From contig NZ_QGGZ01000005.1 in NCBI RefSeq assembly GCF_003148825.1, positions 1 to 64,000 on the forward strand: a DNA stretch of 64,000 nucleotides. Direction: 5' to 3'. This document shows, piece by piece, positions 26,359-35,956 of this stretch. This DNA comes from Streptomyces sp. CG 926 (GTDB taxonomy: Bacteria > Actinomycetota > Actinomycetes > Streptomycetales > Streptomycetaceae). How positions within the stretch are numbered: position 1 is the first letter of the stretch; each line of letters starts with the position of its first letter. Below the pieces are notes generated by a model. It had not been told where the DNA came from. It saw only the letters and a list, made by a program, of their open reading frames with translations, and did not search any database. The position numbers and the translations under genes are program-made.

Positions 26359-28618
26359 GCCGGCGCCTCCGGGCGTCTATGAGCGTCTCCTGTACGTGCC
26401 GCAGCGGCTGGCCGTCCGCGTCCGTGCTGTGCCGCGTCCACTCGCCGTCCGGGCCCAGGTGCCAGGAGGAGGTGGCGTCGGACATCCCGGTTTCCAGCAT
26501 CCGGTCCAGTGCCGCGCGGTGGGCCGGGTCGGCGACCCTGACCAGTGCCTCGATACGGCGGTCGAGGTTGCGGTGCATCATGTCGGCGCTGCCGATCCAC
26601 ACCTCGGGTTCGCCGCCGTTGCCGAAGGCGAAGACCCGGGAGTGTTCCAGGAAGCGGCCGAGGATCGAGCGGACCCGGATGTTGTCCGAGAGTCCGGGGA
26701 CCCCGGGGCGCACGGCGCAGATGCCGCGCACCCAGATGTCGACGGGCACTCCCGCCTGGGAGGCCCGGTAGAGCGAGTCGATGAGGGCCTCGTCGACGAT
26801 CGAGTTCATCTTGAGCCGTACGTAGGCGGGGCGGCCGGCCTTGTGGTGGGCGGCCTCCTTGTCGATCCGCGCTATCAGTCCGTCCCGCAGTGAGCGGGGC
26901 GCCACCATCAGCCGGCGGTAGGTCTCGCGGCGCGAGTAGCCGGACAGCCGGTTGAAGAGGTCGGAGAGGTCCGCGCCGACCTGCGGGTCGGCGGTGAGCA
27001 GGCCGAGGTCCTCGTAGAGCCGGGCGGTCTTGGGGTGGTAGTTGCCGGTGCCGACGTGCGAGTAGCGGCGCAGCTGGTCGCCCTCCTGGCGGACGACGAG
27101 CGAGAGCTTGCAGTGGGTCTTGAGGCCGACGAGCCCGTAGACGACGTGGCAGCCGGACTCCTCCAGCTTGCGGGCCCATTTGATGTTGGCCTGCTCGTCG
27201 AAGCGGGCCTTGATCTCGACGAGTACGAGGACCTGCTTGCCGGAGTCGGCGGCGTCGATCAGGGCGTCCACGATCGGGGAGTCGCCGGAGGTGCGGTAGA
27301 GCGTCTGCTTGATGGCGAGGACGTCCGGGTCGGCGGCGGCCTGCTCCAGGAAGGCCTGCACCGAGGTGGAGAAGGAGTCGTACGGGTGGTGCAGCAGGAC
27401 GTCCCGCTCGCGCAGGGCGGCGAAGATGTCGGGCGCGGACGCGGACTCGACCTCGGCGAGGTCGCGGTGGGTGCCGGCGACGAACTTCGGGTACTTCAGC
27501 TCCGGGATGTCCAGCGAGGCGATGCCGAAGAGGGCGGTCAGGTCCAGTGGGCCGGGCAGCGGGTAGACCTCGGAGGCGTTGACCTTCAGCTCCTGGACCA
27601 GCAGGTCCAGTACGCCCGGGTCGATGGACTCCTCGACCTCCAGGCGGACGGGCGGGCCGAAGCGGCGCCGCATGAGCTCCTTCTCCAGGGCCTGGAGGAG
27701 GTTCTCGGCGTCGTCCTCCTCGACCTCCAGGTCCTCGTTGCGGGTCACCCGGAACATGTGGTGCGCGAGCACCTCCATGCCGGGGAACAGCTCCTCCAGG
27801 TGCGCGGCGATGACGTCCTCCAGCGGGACGTAGCGCTGCGGGGAGGCCTCCAGGAAGCGGGACAGCAGCGGCGGGACCTTGACCCGGGCGAAGTGGCGGT
27901 GGCCGCTGACGGGGTTGCGTACGACCACGGCCAGGTTCAGGGAGAGGCCGGAGATGTACGGGAACGGGTGCGCGGGGTCCACGGCCAGCGGGGTGAGCAC
28001 CGGGAAGATCTGGTTGCGGAACAGGGTGAAGAGGCGCGCCTGCTCCTTCTCGGTGAGATCCGGCCAGCGGATCAGGTGGACGCCTTCCTCGGCGAGTGCC
28101 GGGGAGATGTCCTGCTGGAAGCAGGCGGCGTGCCGGGCCATGAGCTCGCGCGAGCGCGTCCAGATGAGGTCCAGCACCTCGCGGGGCTGCAGGCCGGAGG
28201 CCGAACGGGTGGCGACGCCGGTCGCGATGCGCCGCTTGAGGCCGGCCACGCGCACCATGAAGAACTCGTCGAGGTTGCTCGCGAAGATCGCCAGGAAGTT
28301 GGCGCGCTCCAGCAGGGGCGTCGTCGGGTCCTCGGCGAGCTCCAGCACCCGCTCGTTGAAGGCGAGCCAGCTGCGCTCCCGGTCGAGGAAGCGTCCCGGG
28401 GGGAGCTCGTCGTCGCCGTCCTTGTCCTCGTAGGCGTCCAGATCCGCGTCGAGATCGGGTTCGAGATCGACGTGCGGGCGGTGTGCGGAGATGGACCCTA
28501 TGCGGGCGTGGGCTCCGGTGACGGCCCGGCCGGGGGCGGCGCCGGAGGCGGTGGCGGGGGTGTGAGACGGGTGCTGGGCGGGGACCTCGGTGGGGCCTGC
28601 GCTGGGCTGGTGGCTCAT
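26339..28618 (-). CDS. ppk: Polyphosphate kinase 1
   Basis: 759 residues, reversible transfer of ATP gamma-phosphate to polyphosphate. A disordered N-terminal extension of about 75 residues precedes the Ppk N domain ([20 protein letters not shown]). Middle and C domains contain the catalytic region [24 protein letters not shown] (the autophosphorylated His lies in this block) and [23 protein letters not shown] 28618 is chosen because upstream frame carries no domain. It heads a two-gene unit with the CHAD gene. A PHO-like box upstream suggests PhoP control. Confidence 0.95.
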   Translation of the reverse strand: MSHQPSAGPTEVPAQHPSHTPATASGAAPGRAVTGAHARIGSISAHRPHVDLEPDLDADLDAYEDKDGDDELPPGRFLDRERSWLAFNERVLELAEDPTTPLLERANFLAIFASNLDEFFMVRVAGLKRRIATGVATRSASGLQPREVLDLIWTRSRELMARHAACFQQDISPALAEEGVHLIRWPDLTEKEQARLFTLFRNQIFPVLTPLAVDPAHPFPYISGLSLNLAVVVRNPVSGHRHFARVKVPPLLSRFLEASPQRYVPLEDVIAAHLEELFPGMEVLAHHMFRVTRNEDLEVEEDDAENLLQALEKELMRRRFGPPVRLEVEESIDPGVLDLLVQELKVNASEVYPLPGPLDLTALFGIASLDIPELKYPKFVAGTHRDLAEVESASAPDIFAALRERDVLLHHPYDSFSTSVQAFLEQAAADPDVLAIKQTLYRTSGDSPIVDALIDAADSGKQVLVLVEIKARFDEQANIKWARKLEESGCHVVYGLVGLKTHCKLSLVVRQEGDQLRRYSHVGTGNYHPKTARLYEDLGLLTADPQVGADLSDLFNRLSGYSRRETYRRLMVAPRSLRDGLIARIDKEAAHHKAGRPAYVRLKMNSIVDEALIDSLYRASQAGVPVDIWVRGICAVRPGVPGLSDNIRVRSILGRFLEHSRVFAFGNGGEPEVWIGSADMMHRNLDRRIEALVRVADPAHRAALDRMLETGMSDATSSWHLGPDGEWTRHSTDADGQPLRHVQETLIDARRRRRGSAKP

Positions 28619-28714
28619 GACTCCATTCTTCCGCGCACGCGGGAGGACAGGCACGTCGGACGAGTCGGCCGTCAGTCGGAGGCGGGGCTGCATTGGGGGA
28701 GAGTCGCAAGCGCG

Positions 28715-28732
28715 TCTGAATGCCTGGTTAAT
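28715..28732 (-). promoter_or_regulatory. Possible degenerate PHO box upstream of ppk
   Basis: Minus-strand ATTAACCAGGCATTCAGA has two units resembling GTTCACC (ATTAACC, ATTCAGA) with 11-base period, about 100 bases before the ppk start. The match is weak, but ppk is a known PhoP target in Streptomyces. Confidence 0.45.
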
Positions 28733-28849
28733 GGCGTGTGGCTTCCCGGGTCCGACGGGGTGCACGGGTCGCCTCCCGGTGGGGTGGCGGGGGCCGGTGC
28801 ACCCCGGCGTACGCGGGTGCGGGTGCGGGTGCGGTGCGTGGTGTGCCGG

Positions 28850-29020
28850 GTGCGGCGCCGTTGCCGGGGGCGCTGCCCCCGGGCCCCCGCCGGGCGCTGC
28901 CCGGACCCGCGCCTCAAACGCCGGCGGGGCTGGGAAGGTGCGCCGGCGGGGCTGGGAGGGTGCGCCGGTGGGGGTGGGAGGGTGCGCCGGTGGGGGTGGG
29001 AGGGTGCGCCGGTGGGGCCG
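28850..29020. repeat. Dispersed repeat plus short tandem repeats
   Basis: A variant unit (hairpin GGGGGCGCTGCCCCC, then CGCCTCAAACGCCGGCGG) at 28850-28935 continues into about five copies of a GGGTGCGCCGGTGGGGGTGG-like unit to 29020. It fills much of the 28619-29027 gap between ppk and mshD. No gene is seen in the rest of that gap. Confidence 0.8.
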
Positions 29021-29027
29021 GGGTGGG

Positions 29028-29954
29028 TCAGCTTTCCGTGCGGTACATCAGGTCCACCTCGTGGGTGGTGAAGCCGAGGCCCTCGTACACGGCCAGGGCC
29101 GCCGGGTTGTCGGCGTCCACGTAGAGCATGGCCGTCGGCAGGCCCTGGGCCGCCAGGTGGCGCAGGCCGATCGCGGTGAGGGCCTTGCCGAGGCCGCCGC
29201 CCTGGGCGCCCGGGCGGACGCCGACCACGTAGACCTCGCCCAGCTGCTCGGCGGTGTGGACCTTCGTCCAGTGGAAGCCGACGAGCCGGCCGTCGCGCTC
29301 CGCGAGGAAGAACCCCTTGGGGTCGAACCACGGCTGCGCGATCCGGTCGTCCAGGTCGCGCTGGGTCAGCGAGCCCTGCTCGGGGTGATGGGCGAAGGCG
29401 GCCGCGTTCGCCGTGAGCCAGGCCGTGTCGTCGGCGCCGGGCACGAAGGTCCGTACGGTCACCCCGGGCGGGAGTACCGGCTCCGGCAGCGGGTCCCCCT
29501 CGGTCAGCGGGCGGCGCAGTTGGCGCAGCTCGCGGAAGAGGGTGAGGCCGAGCACCTGCGCGAGGTGCCGGGCGGCGGACTTCCCGCCGTGCGCCCAGAC
29601 CCGTAGCCGCTTGCCGGAGGCGGCCAGCAGGGCCGTGCCCATGGCTCGACCGTGCCCGCGCCCGCGCAGGGCCGGGTGCACGACGAGTTCGGCTGCCGGG
29701 GCCTCCACCGGGTCGGTGTCCTCCAGTTGCCCGTAGGCGGAGAGTCGGCCGCCCTCGGTGAGCAGGAAGTGTCGGATCCCCTCGCGCGGCCCCCCGCGCA
29801 GCTGGAGCCGGCCCTGTTCGGACACGGCGGTGGTGCCGTCCGTGCGTGCCGCGTCCTCGATGAGGTCGAGTACGGCGCTCGCCTGTTCCTCCGTCAGCTC
29901 GTCGAGGGTCTGAATCTGCCGTCCCGGCTCCAGGGCCGCTGCTGCGTCAGTCAT
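29028..29954 (-). CDS. mshD: Mycothiol synthase MshD
   Basis: 308 residues with two GNAT domains, the last step of mycothiol synthesis: acetylation of Cys-GlcN-Ins with acetyl-CoA. The N-terminal domain has [14 protein letters not shown] (about 93-106). The C-terminal catalytic domain has [15 protein letters not shown] and ends with [13 protein letters not shown]. Length and order match MshD (about 300-320). Mycothiol is the main actinobacterial thiol, which supports the taxonomic call. ATG 29954. Confidence 0.95.
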   Translation of the reverse strand: MTDAAAALEPGRQIQTLDELTEEQASAVLDLIEDAARTDGTTAVSEQGRLQLRGGPREGIRHFLLTEGGRLSAYGQLEDTDPVEAPAAELVVHPALRGRGHGRAMGTALLAASGKRLRVWAHGGKSAARHLAQVLGLTLFRELRQLRRPLTEGDPLPEPVLPPGVTVRTFVPGADDTAWLTANAAAFAHHPEQGSLTQRDLDDRIAQPWFDPKGFFLAERDGRLVGFHWTKVHTAEQLGEVYVVGVRPGAQGGGLGKALTAIGLRHLAAQGLPTAMLYVDADNPAALAVYEGLGFTTHEVDLMYRTES

Positions 29955-30122
29955 GACACGAGCGTACGACCGCCGTGGGGAGGGGTGGAGTGCGGGCGCG
30001 TGGTCGGTGCTTCTTCTGCGCGTAACCAACGCGATACCGCTACCCCCTGGTAGAGCTACGCGCGTTGACCTTAGGCTTCGGCGGACCTCCCAAGTCTTAC
30101 CGCTGTCACATAAGGGGACTAA

Positions 30123-31940
30123 ATGTCAGCGACGCCACAACGGCACCGCCGAACCCGCCGGTTGACCCTCGCCGCTCTCGCCGTCACGGCCGGAGCCGGG
30201 GCGATGGTCGCGGCCGCACTTCCGGCCGGTGCCGCGAGTGGTGGCGGTGCGGCCAAGAGCCGGACCGTCGATGTGCAGATGCTGTCGTTCAACGACTTCC
30301 ACGGCACCCTGGAGCCCCCGCAGGGCTCTTCCGGCACCGTGACCGAGCGTCAGGCCGACGGCACCACCAAGGCCATACCCGCGGGCGGTGTCGAGTACCT
30401 CGCGACCAGCCTGCGCGAGGCCCGCAAGGGCCACGAGTACTCCGTCACGGCCGCGGCCGGTGACATGATCGGCGGCAGCCCGATGCTGTCCGGGCTCTTC
30501 CACGACGAGCCGAGCATCGAGGCGCTGAACAAGATCGGCCTGGACGTGTCCAGCGTCGGCAACCACGAGTTCGACGAGGGCAAGACCGAGCTGCGCCGCA
30601 TGGGTTACGGCGGCTGCCACCCGGTCGAGGGCTGCTTCGAGTACGGCAAGGACTTCACCGGCGCCGAATTCCAGTACCTCGCGGCCAACGTCACGGACGA
30701 GAAGACCAAGCGTCCGCTGATGTCGCCCACGTTCATCTGGAAGAAGGGGGACGTGAAGATCGGCTTCATCGGCGTCACCCTGGAGGGCACTCCGGACGTC
30801 GTGACCGCCGCGGGCGTCAAGGGCCTGAAGTTCGGCGACGAGGTCGAGACGATCAACAAGTACGCCGCCGAGCTGAACAAGCAGGGCGTGAAGTCGATCG
30901 TCGCGCTGATCCACGAGGGCGGTCTGCCCGCCAACGGCGCGTACAACTACGACTGTGACGTCCCGGGCGCCGGTGCCGGCATCTCGGGCGCGATCGTGGA
31001 CATCGCCAAGAACGTGGACCCGAAGGTCGACGCGCTGGTCACCGGCCACACGCACCAGGCCTACGCCTGCAACATCCCGGACCCGGCGGGCAACCCGCGT
31101 TCGGTGACCTCGGCCGCCTCCATCGGTCGCCTGTTCACCGACACCACCCTCACCTACGACCGGCAGACCAAGGACATCGTCCGTACGCCGATCACCTCGC
31201 CGAAGCCGGTGAACAAGGTCGTGGGTCGGGAGCAGCCGAAGGCTCCCGACATGACCGAGCTGATCGACCGCTGGAAGGCGCTGGCGGCCCCGATCGCCAA
31301 CCGTCCGCAGGGCTTCATCTCGGCCGACATCCCGGGCCGCGGCAGCGAGGCGCCCGAGAAGCCGCTCGGTGACCTGATCGCCGACGCGCAGCTCGAAGCG
31401 CTGGCTCCGGCGGACAAGGGTGGCGCGCAGCTGGCCGTCATGAACCCGGGCGGCATCCGCTCGGACCTCGCCTACAAGGCCTCGGGTGACGAGGGCGACG
31501 GTGTGGTGACGTACGGCGAGTCCTTCACGGTCCAGCCGTTCACCAACATGATGAACATCGTGGACCTGACCGGCGCGCAGCTGATCACCGCGCTCCAGCA
31601 GCAGGTCAGTGGCCCGGTCAACGGTCCGAGCCCGAAGATCCTGCAGGTGTCGAAGGGCTTCACCTACACCCTGGACATGACGAAGGCCGGCGCGGACCGC
31701 ATCGTCGTGGACTCGGTGAAGCTGAACGGCGTGCCGCTGGACCCCTCGAAGACCTACCGGGTCGCGATGAACGAGTTCCTCGCGGGCGGCGGTGACGGCT
31801 TCACCGTCCTGAAGGAGCACAAGAACAAGCTCGTGGGCGCGTCCGACCTGGACTGCTTCAACGACTACCTGACGAAGAACTCCTCGGCGTCGGCTCCGAT
31901 CGCCCCGCCGGCGGCGAACCGGATCACCGTCGTCAAGTAG
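30123..31940 (+). CDS. Secreted 5'-nucleotidase / UshA family
   Basis: 605 residues. A Tat-like or Sec signal (basic RRTRRLTLAALAVTAGAG, ending AGAAS about residue 39) leads to a metallophosphatase domain with FNDFHG (about 56-61), GNHEFDEG (about 140-147) and GHTHQA (about 302). A 5'-nucleotidase C-terminal substrate domain follows (NPGGIRSDL, VQPFTNMM, GGDGFTV). It releases phosphate from extracellular nucleotides. No clear PHO box is visible upstream. The two stop codons in tandem come from the 15-bp duplication at its end. Confidence 0.95.
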   Translation: MSATPQRHRRTRRLTLAALAVTAGAGAMVAAALPAGAASGGGAAKSRTVDVQMLSFNDFHGTLEPPQGSSGTVTERQADGTTKAIPAGGVEYLATSLREARKGHEYSVTAAAGDMIGGSPMLSGLFHDEPSIEALNKIGLDVSSVGNHEFDEGKTELRRMGYGGCHPVEGCFEYGKDFTGAEFQYLAANVTDEKTKRPLMSPTFIWKKGDVKIGFIGVTLEGTPDVVTAAGVKGLKFGDEVETINKYAAELNKQGVKSIVALIHEGGLPANGAYNYDCDVPGAGAGISGAIVDIAKNVDPKVDALVTGHTHQAYACNIPDPAGNPRSVTSAASIGRLFTDTTLTYDRQTKDIVRTPITSPKPVNKVVGREQPKAPDMTELIDRWKALAAPIANRPQGFISADIPGRGSEAPEKPLGDLIADAQLEALAPADKGGAQLAVMNPGGIRSDLAYKASGDEGDGVVTYGESFTVQPFTNMMNIVDLTGAQLITALQQQVSGPVNGPSPKILQVSKGFTYTLDMTKAGADRIVVDSVKLNGVPLDPSKTYRVAMNEFLAGGGDGFTVLKEHKNKLVGASDLDCFNDYLTKNSSASAPIAPPAANRITVVK

Positions 31941-31964
31941 CACCACGTGAAGTAGCACCACGTG
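31935..31964 (+). repeat. 15-bp tandem duplication spanning the stop codon
   Basis: AAGTAGCACCACGTG occurs twice head to tail, covering the Lys-stop end of the 5'-nucleotidase gene. The second copy gives an in-frame back-up stop five codons later. Confidence 0.9.
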
Positions 31965-31976
31965 CGGTAGAGCCCG

Positions 31977-32010
31977 GGAGGGGCGGTGGGCCATGGGCCC
32001 GCCGCCCCTT
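31977..32010 (+). terminator. Terminator after the 5'-nucleotidase gene
   Basis: Stem GAGGGGCGGTGGGCC / GGGCCCGCCGCCCCTT around AT, followed by TT and CTGC. The short T tail is usual for Streptomyces. It may also serve the convergent hydrolase gene. Confidence 0.8.
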
Positions 32011-32054
32011 CTGCATGTCCGCGCGCACCCCCGTGGCGCGGGGACCGCGGTGGG

Positions 32055-32837
32055 TCAGAGGGTGGCCAGGAAGGTGGCGACCGCGGTGTGGAAGCCGTCC
32101 GGGTTCGTGAACGGCACGAAGTGGTCGCCGTCGAGGGGCGCGTACGAGGTCTTCGGGCGGCGGGCGACCATGGCCTCGGCGACGGGCCGGGTGAGCGCCT
32201 GGCTGCCGGTGCCGTGGATGAGCAGGGCCGGGCAGGTGCTCGCGAGCCAGGTGTCCCAGTGGTCGCCGGCGCAGGCGTGGATGGAGTCGAGCATGTCCTG
32301 CGGGTGGTAGGCGAGGCGCCATCCGGTGCCGTCCGCCAGGGGGCGCAGTCCGTCGGCGACGAAGGGTGCGGCCGGTCCGGCGGCGGCGAGGAGTTCCTCG
32401 CGGGTGGGGGCGGTGTAGGGGAGGCGGTCCAGGAAGTCGAACCAGTTCGGCCCGGTGGGGATGCTGATCTCGACGGTGGCGTCGACGTCGATGAGCGCGG
32501 CGATCCGGTCCGGGTGGGCGGCGGCCAGGTGGTAGGCGTTGGCCCCGCCGAGGGAGTAGCCGAGGAGGGCGACGGGGGCGTCCAGGCCCAGGTGGTCCAG
32601 GAGGGCGACGGCGTCGGCGACGTAGCCCTCGCGGCGGTGGTCGGGCGCACGGTCGGAGTCTCCGTGGCCGCGCTGGTCGGGGGCGATGACCCGCCACGCC
32701 TCGCCCAGGGCCTCGGCGAGGCCGGTGAAGGCGAGGGCCTCGGACATGCCGCCGTGCAGGGCGAGGAGCGGCCGGCCGGGGCCGCCGAAGTCCAGGTAGG
32801 AGAGGGTCCGGTCGTCGATCTTCAGCTCGTGGCGCAT
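32055..32837 (-). CDS. Alpha/beta hydrolase next to TetR regulator
   Basis: 260-residue alpha/beta hydrolase. The oxyanion HGG is at 28-30, RGHGDSD at 56-62, the nucleophile elbow GYSLGG at 93-98 (Ser95), and a C-terminal His is in DGDHFVPF. ATG 32837 has GGGAGG ahead. It is divergent from the TetR gene with a perfect 44-bp inverted repeat in between, so that regulator probably controls it. It is paralogous to the hydrolase half of the fusion at 8885-10039. The substrate is unknown. Confidence 0.92.
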   Translation of the reverse strand: MRHELKIDDRTLSYLDFGGPGRPLLALHGGMSEALAFTGLAEALGEAWRVIAPDQRGHGDSDRAPDHRREGYVADAVALLDHLGLDAPVALLGYSLGGANAYHLAAAHPDRIAALIDVDATVEISIPTGPNWFDFLDRLPYTAPTREELLAAAGPAAPFVADGLRPLADGTGWRLAYHPQDMLDSIHACAGDHWDTWLASTCPALLIHGTGSQALTRPVAEAMVARRPKTSYAPLDGDHFVPFTNPDGFHTAVATFLATL

Positions 32838-32891
32838 GGCTCGTGCCTCCCGTGGTCCTGCGGATCTTCCGATGGCTGCAGCCTGCCAGGA

Positions 32892-32935
32892 TTTGGGCAA
32901 GCGCGCAATACGTTTGTCTTGCGCGCTTGCCCAAA
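32892..32935. promoter_or_regulatory. Perfect 44-bp inverted repeat, probable TetR operator
   Basis: Left arm TTTGGGCAAGCGCGCAA and right arm TTGCGCGCTTGCCCAAA match over 17 bases each with a 10-base spacer. It lies between the divergent hydrolase and TetR start codons, 25 bases before the TetR ATG, so binding would block both promoters. Confidence 0.8.
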
Positions 32936-32959
32936 AGGTGGCGCGGCTACGATCCCCGC

Positions 32960-33529
32960 ATGGGAAATCGCGAGGACCTGCTGGCCGGAGCCCGGCGCTG
33001 CCTGGAGGAGAAGGGCTATCTGCGCACGACCGTGCGCGACATCGCCACGGCCTCGGGGGTGAGCATGGCCGCGATCGGCTACCACTTCGGATCGCGCGAG
33101 ACCCTGCTCAACCAGGCGCTGTTCGCCGCCATGGAGGAGTGGGCCGCGGGCTCGGGCCGGCTCACCGGTGAGGGCGGGACCGCCGGGGAGCGCTACGCCG
33201 ACACCTGGGACCGCAAGATCCGCGACTTCGGCGAGATGCGCTGGCTCTGGTTGGCCTCCGTCGAGGCCTTCGTCCACGCGCAGTCCTCGCCCGAGCTGCT
33301 CGCGATCCTGGCCGAGGGGCAGCGCCGCAACCGCCGGATGGTGGCCGCCGCGCTGCGCGGGGTGCCGGTGGCCGAGGTGTCGGAGGAGGACGTACGGGCT
33401 CTCGGGTCGATGCACATCGCGCTGCTCAGCGGGGTGATGGTGCAGACGCTGACCGATCCGGAGCAGGCGCCCGACGGTCGTGAGTTGCTCCAGGGGCTGC
33501 GGTCCATGGTCGAGTTGCTCGAAAGCTGA
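32960..33529 (+). CDS. TetR family transcriptional regulator
   Basis: 189 residues. The N-terminal helix-turn-helix (about 4-50) contains TTVRDIATASGVSMAAIGYHF, the standard TetR recognition region. The C-terminal helical ligand domain holds Trp-rich MRWLWLASVEAFVHA. It probably represses the divergent hydrolase gene and itself through the inverted repeat at 32892-32935. The ligand is unknown but may be the hydrolase substrate or product. Confidence 0.93.
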   Translation: MGNREDLLAGARRCLEEKGYLRTTVRDIATASGVSMAAIGYHFGSRETLLNQALFAAMEEWAAGSGRLTGEGGTAGERYADTWDRKIRDFGEMRWLWLASVEAFVHAQSSPELLAILAEGQRRNRRMVAAALRGVPVAEVSEEDVRALGSMHIALLSGVMVQTLTDPEQAPDGRELLQGLRSMVELLES

Positions 33530-33604
33530 CCCCTACCGACGGGTAGTAACTCTGACGTGTGCACGCCATAATCCGGCCAACACCGGGTCGGCGAAGGGGC
33601 GGGC

Positions 33605-34543
33605 ATGGGTACGGTCACGAGCACGGGCAGGACCACGGGGACAGGCACGGGAACGGGAACGAGCCCGGGCACGGGGATGCGCCGCAGGGCGTTCCTGGCC
33701 GGAGCGCTGGCCGTGGGAGCGGTCGCCGGACTGGGAGCCGCGTCCGCACCGGCCGCCGCGTCGGCCCTCGGCACCCAGGACTGGATGGCCGGCCTCGGCG
33801 ACTCCACCGCCCTCCAGCGCATGACCATCCCCGGCACCCACGACTCCGGCGCCACCAAGGGCGGCCTCTACGTCGCCTGCCAGAACACCTCGATCGCCCA
33901 GCAGCTCGACTCCGGGATCCGCTTCCTCGACGTCCGCTGCCGCGTCACGGGCGGCTCCTTCGCCATCCACCACGCGGCCTTCTTCCAGGACCTGATGTTC
34001 GGGGACGTCCTCGTCGCCTGCTGGAACTTCCTCGCCGCGCACCCCTCCGAGACCGTCCTGATGCGGGTCAAGCAGGAGTACTCCGGGGAGAGCGACGCCA
34101 CCTTCCGCGCCGTCTTCGACGACTACCTGGACAACCGCGGCTGGCGGCCCCTGTTCCGGATCGCCGACTCCCTGCCCACCCTGGGACAGGCCCGCGGCAA
34201 GGTGGTCCTGCTCGCCGACAACGGCGGCCTGCCGGGCCTGCGCTACGGCGACGGCAACGTCTTCGACATCCAGGACGACTACAACACCGAGCCCTTCGCC
34301 AAGCGCGGCCGGATCGAGAACCACTTCCGCAAGGCCGTCCAGCAGCCCGGCAAGCTCTTCGTGAACTACGTCAGCACCGCGGCGTACATGCCGCCGCGCT
34401 GGAACTCCGACCGCCTGAACCCGCAGGTCCACGGCTTCGTCGACGGCGGGGAGCTGGCCGGCCGGACCGGGCTCGGCATCGTCCCGATGGACTTCCCGGG
34501 CACCCGCTCCGGCCTGGTCACCTCACTGATCCGGCACAACTGA
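33605..34543 (+). CDS. Secreted PI-PLC X-domain phosphodiesterase
   Basis: 312 residues. A Tat-type signal (RRRAFLAG at 26-33) follows a Gly/Thr-rich lead. The mature domain has TIPGTHDSG (74-82, His79) and the second catalytic His at about 122-123 in FAIHHAAF, the pair used by bacterial phosphatidylinositol-specific phospholipases C. It likely cleaves phosphatidylinositol or glycosyl-PI outside the cell. AAGGGG lies upstream of ATG 33605. Its end overlaps the convergent histidine kinase gene by about 21 bases. Confidence 0.9.
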   Translation: MGTVTSTGRTTGTGTGTGTSPGTGMRRRAFLAGALAVGAVAGLGAASAPAAASALGTQDWMAGLGDSTALQRMTIPGTHDSGATKGGLYVACQNTSIAQQLDSGIRFLDVRCRVTGGSFAIHHAAFFQDLMFGDVLVACWNFLAAHPSETVLMRVKQEYSGESDATFRAVFDDYLDNRGWRPLFRIADSLPTLGQARGKVVLLADNGGLPGLRYGDGNVFDIQDDYNTEPFAKRGRIENHFRKAVQQPGKLFVNYVSTAAYMPPRWNSDRLNPQVHGFVDGGELAGRTGLGIVPMDFPGTRSGLVTSLIRHN

Positions 34544-35956
34544 CGGATCGGACGGCGGCGGCGTAGGCGCCCCCGGGATGCGGAGCACCGCCTCCGTGCC
34601 CGGGCCCCCGTCGGCCGCCGCCCGCAGTTCGGCGCTCCCGCCCGCACGCGCCGCCGTACGGGCCACGATCGACAGGCCCAGTCCGCTGCCGGGCAGGGCG
34701 CGGGCCGAGGGGGAGCGCCAGAACCGCTCGAAGACGTACGGCAGGTCCTCGTCGGGGATGCCCGGTCCGTGGTCCCGGACGGTCAGCTGACCCGCCCGCA
34801 GCGACACCTCGACGGTGCCGCCCGGCGGGCTGAACTTCACCGCGTTGTCCAGGAGGTTGACCACCGCCCGCTCCAGCGCCGCCGCCTCGCCCCGGACGTA
34901 CCAGGGCCGCAGGTCCGAGTCGAAACGGAGCTCCGGACCGCGCAGCCGGGCCCGGGACAGCGCCGCCCCGGTGATCTCGTGCAGGGCCACCACCCCGAGC
35001 GGGCCGGGGGAGGTCGCGTCCGGCCGGGACAGCTCCTGCAGGTCGCCGATCAGCGAGGCCAGCTCCGTCATCTGCGCCTTGACCGAGGCCAGCAACTCCC
35101 GCCGGTCGTCGGGCGGGATGGCTCGGCCGGTCTCCTCGCTGCGGGCGAGCAGCTCGATGTTGGTGCGCAACGAGGTCAGCGGGGTGCGCAGCTCGTGCCC
35201 GGCGTCCGCGATCAGTTGTGCCTGCCGCTCCTGGGAGGAGGCGAGGGCGGCCGTCATCGAGTTGAAGGACCGCGACAGGCGGGCGATCTCGTCGTCCCCC
35301 TCGTCGGGGATCCGTACGGTCAGGTCCTCGGTCCGGGCGATGTGTTCGACGGCGTCGGTCAGTTCGTCGACCGGCTGCAGTCCCGCACGGGCCACCCACA
35401 GACCGGCGGCACCCGCGCCGACGACCCCGACGCCGCAGACCAGGAGCAGCACCCAGGCCAGGGTGGACAGGGGCTTGTCGATGTCGGCGAGCGGCTTGGC
35501 CACGGACAGCGCGGCGGGCTGGCTGCCCACGAGGGCGGGCTGCGTGTAGACGCGGACGGGGATGCCGTTGGAGGTGGTCGCGTCGTAGAGCACGGGGCCC
35601 CGGCGCCGCTGGGCGACCTCCAGGTCGATCGCGGTGACCTTCAGGGTGTTGTTGCCGTCGACCCAGCAGTGGCCGCCGTCCTGCAGCACGATCTGCACCT
35701 GGGCGCTGAGGTTGTTGGCGGCCTGGTCCGGCAGGGGCGGGCCGGGGACGCAGCGCAGCTTGGCGTAGACCTGGTTGGCCTGGGCCGCGGCGTCGGTGGC
35801 GCGCAGCGAGCTGTCCAACTGTTCGCTCAGTTGGGTGCGGACCATCACCCAGGACACCGCCGCCACGCCCGCGACGGCGAGCGCCACCGCCACCGTGACC
35901 AGCAGCGCGAGGCGGGAGCGCAGCGGCAGGGCGCGGAATCTGGCCGTCGGGCTCAC
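34523..35956 (-). CDS. Sensor histidine kinase, MprB-like
   Basis: 477 residues. Membrane segments at about 17-38 and 166-188 flank an extracytoplasmic sensor of about 125 residues with two Cys. A HAMP region, HisKA with phosphorylated His254 ([10 protein letters not shown]) and an HATPase_c domain (N-box [22 protein letters not shown]) follow. The GTG start overlaps the stop of the response regulator gene by four bases. The set protease - regulator - kinase resembles the mycobacterial mprA-mprB-pepD unit, so the signal is probably envelope stress. Confidence 0.93.
   Translation of the reverse strand: MSPTARFRALPLRSRLALLVTVAVALAVAGVAAVSWVMVRTQLSEQLDSSLRATDAAAQANQVYAKLRCVPGPPLPDQAANNLSAQVQIVLQDGGHCWVDGNNTLKVTAIDLEVAQRRRGPVLYDATTSNGIPVRVYTQPALVGSQPAALSVAKPLADIDKPLSTLAWVLLLVCGVGVVGAGAAGLWVARAGLQPVDELTDAVEHIARTEDLTVRIPDEGDDEIARLSRSFNSMTAALASSQERQAQLIADAGHELRTPLTSLRTNIELLARSEETGRAIPPDDRRELLASVKAQMTELASLIGDLQELSRPDATSPGPLGVVALHEITGAALSRARLRGPELRFDSDLRPWYVRGEAAALERAVVNLLDNAVKFSPPGGTVEVSLRAGQLTVRDHGPGIPDEDLPYVFERFWRSPSARALPGSGLGLSIVARTAARAGGSAELRAAADGGPGTEAVLRIPGAPTPPPSDPSVVPDQ

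Noticed and set aside
30040..30122. PHO box upstream of the 5'-nucleotidase gene
   Set aside because: GTTGACCTTAG and nearby sequence do not form two 11-base spaced GTTCACC units; the match is too weak to call.
30126..31994. Long minus-strand frame opposite the 5'-nucleotidase gene
   Set aside because: Codon bias and domains support the plus-strand gene only; the antisense product is Val/Gly/Arg-rich without known motifs.
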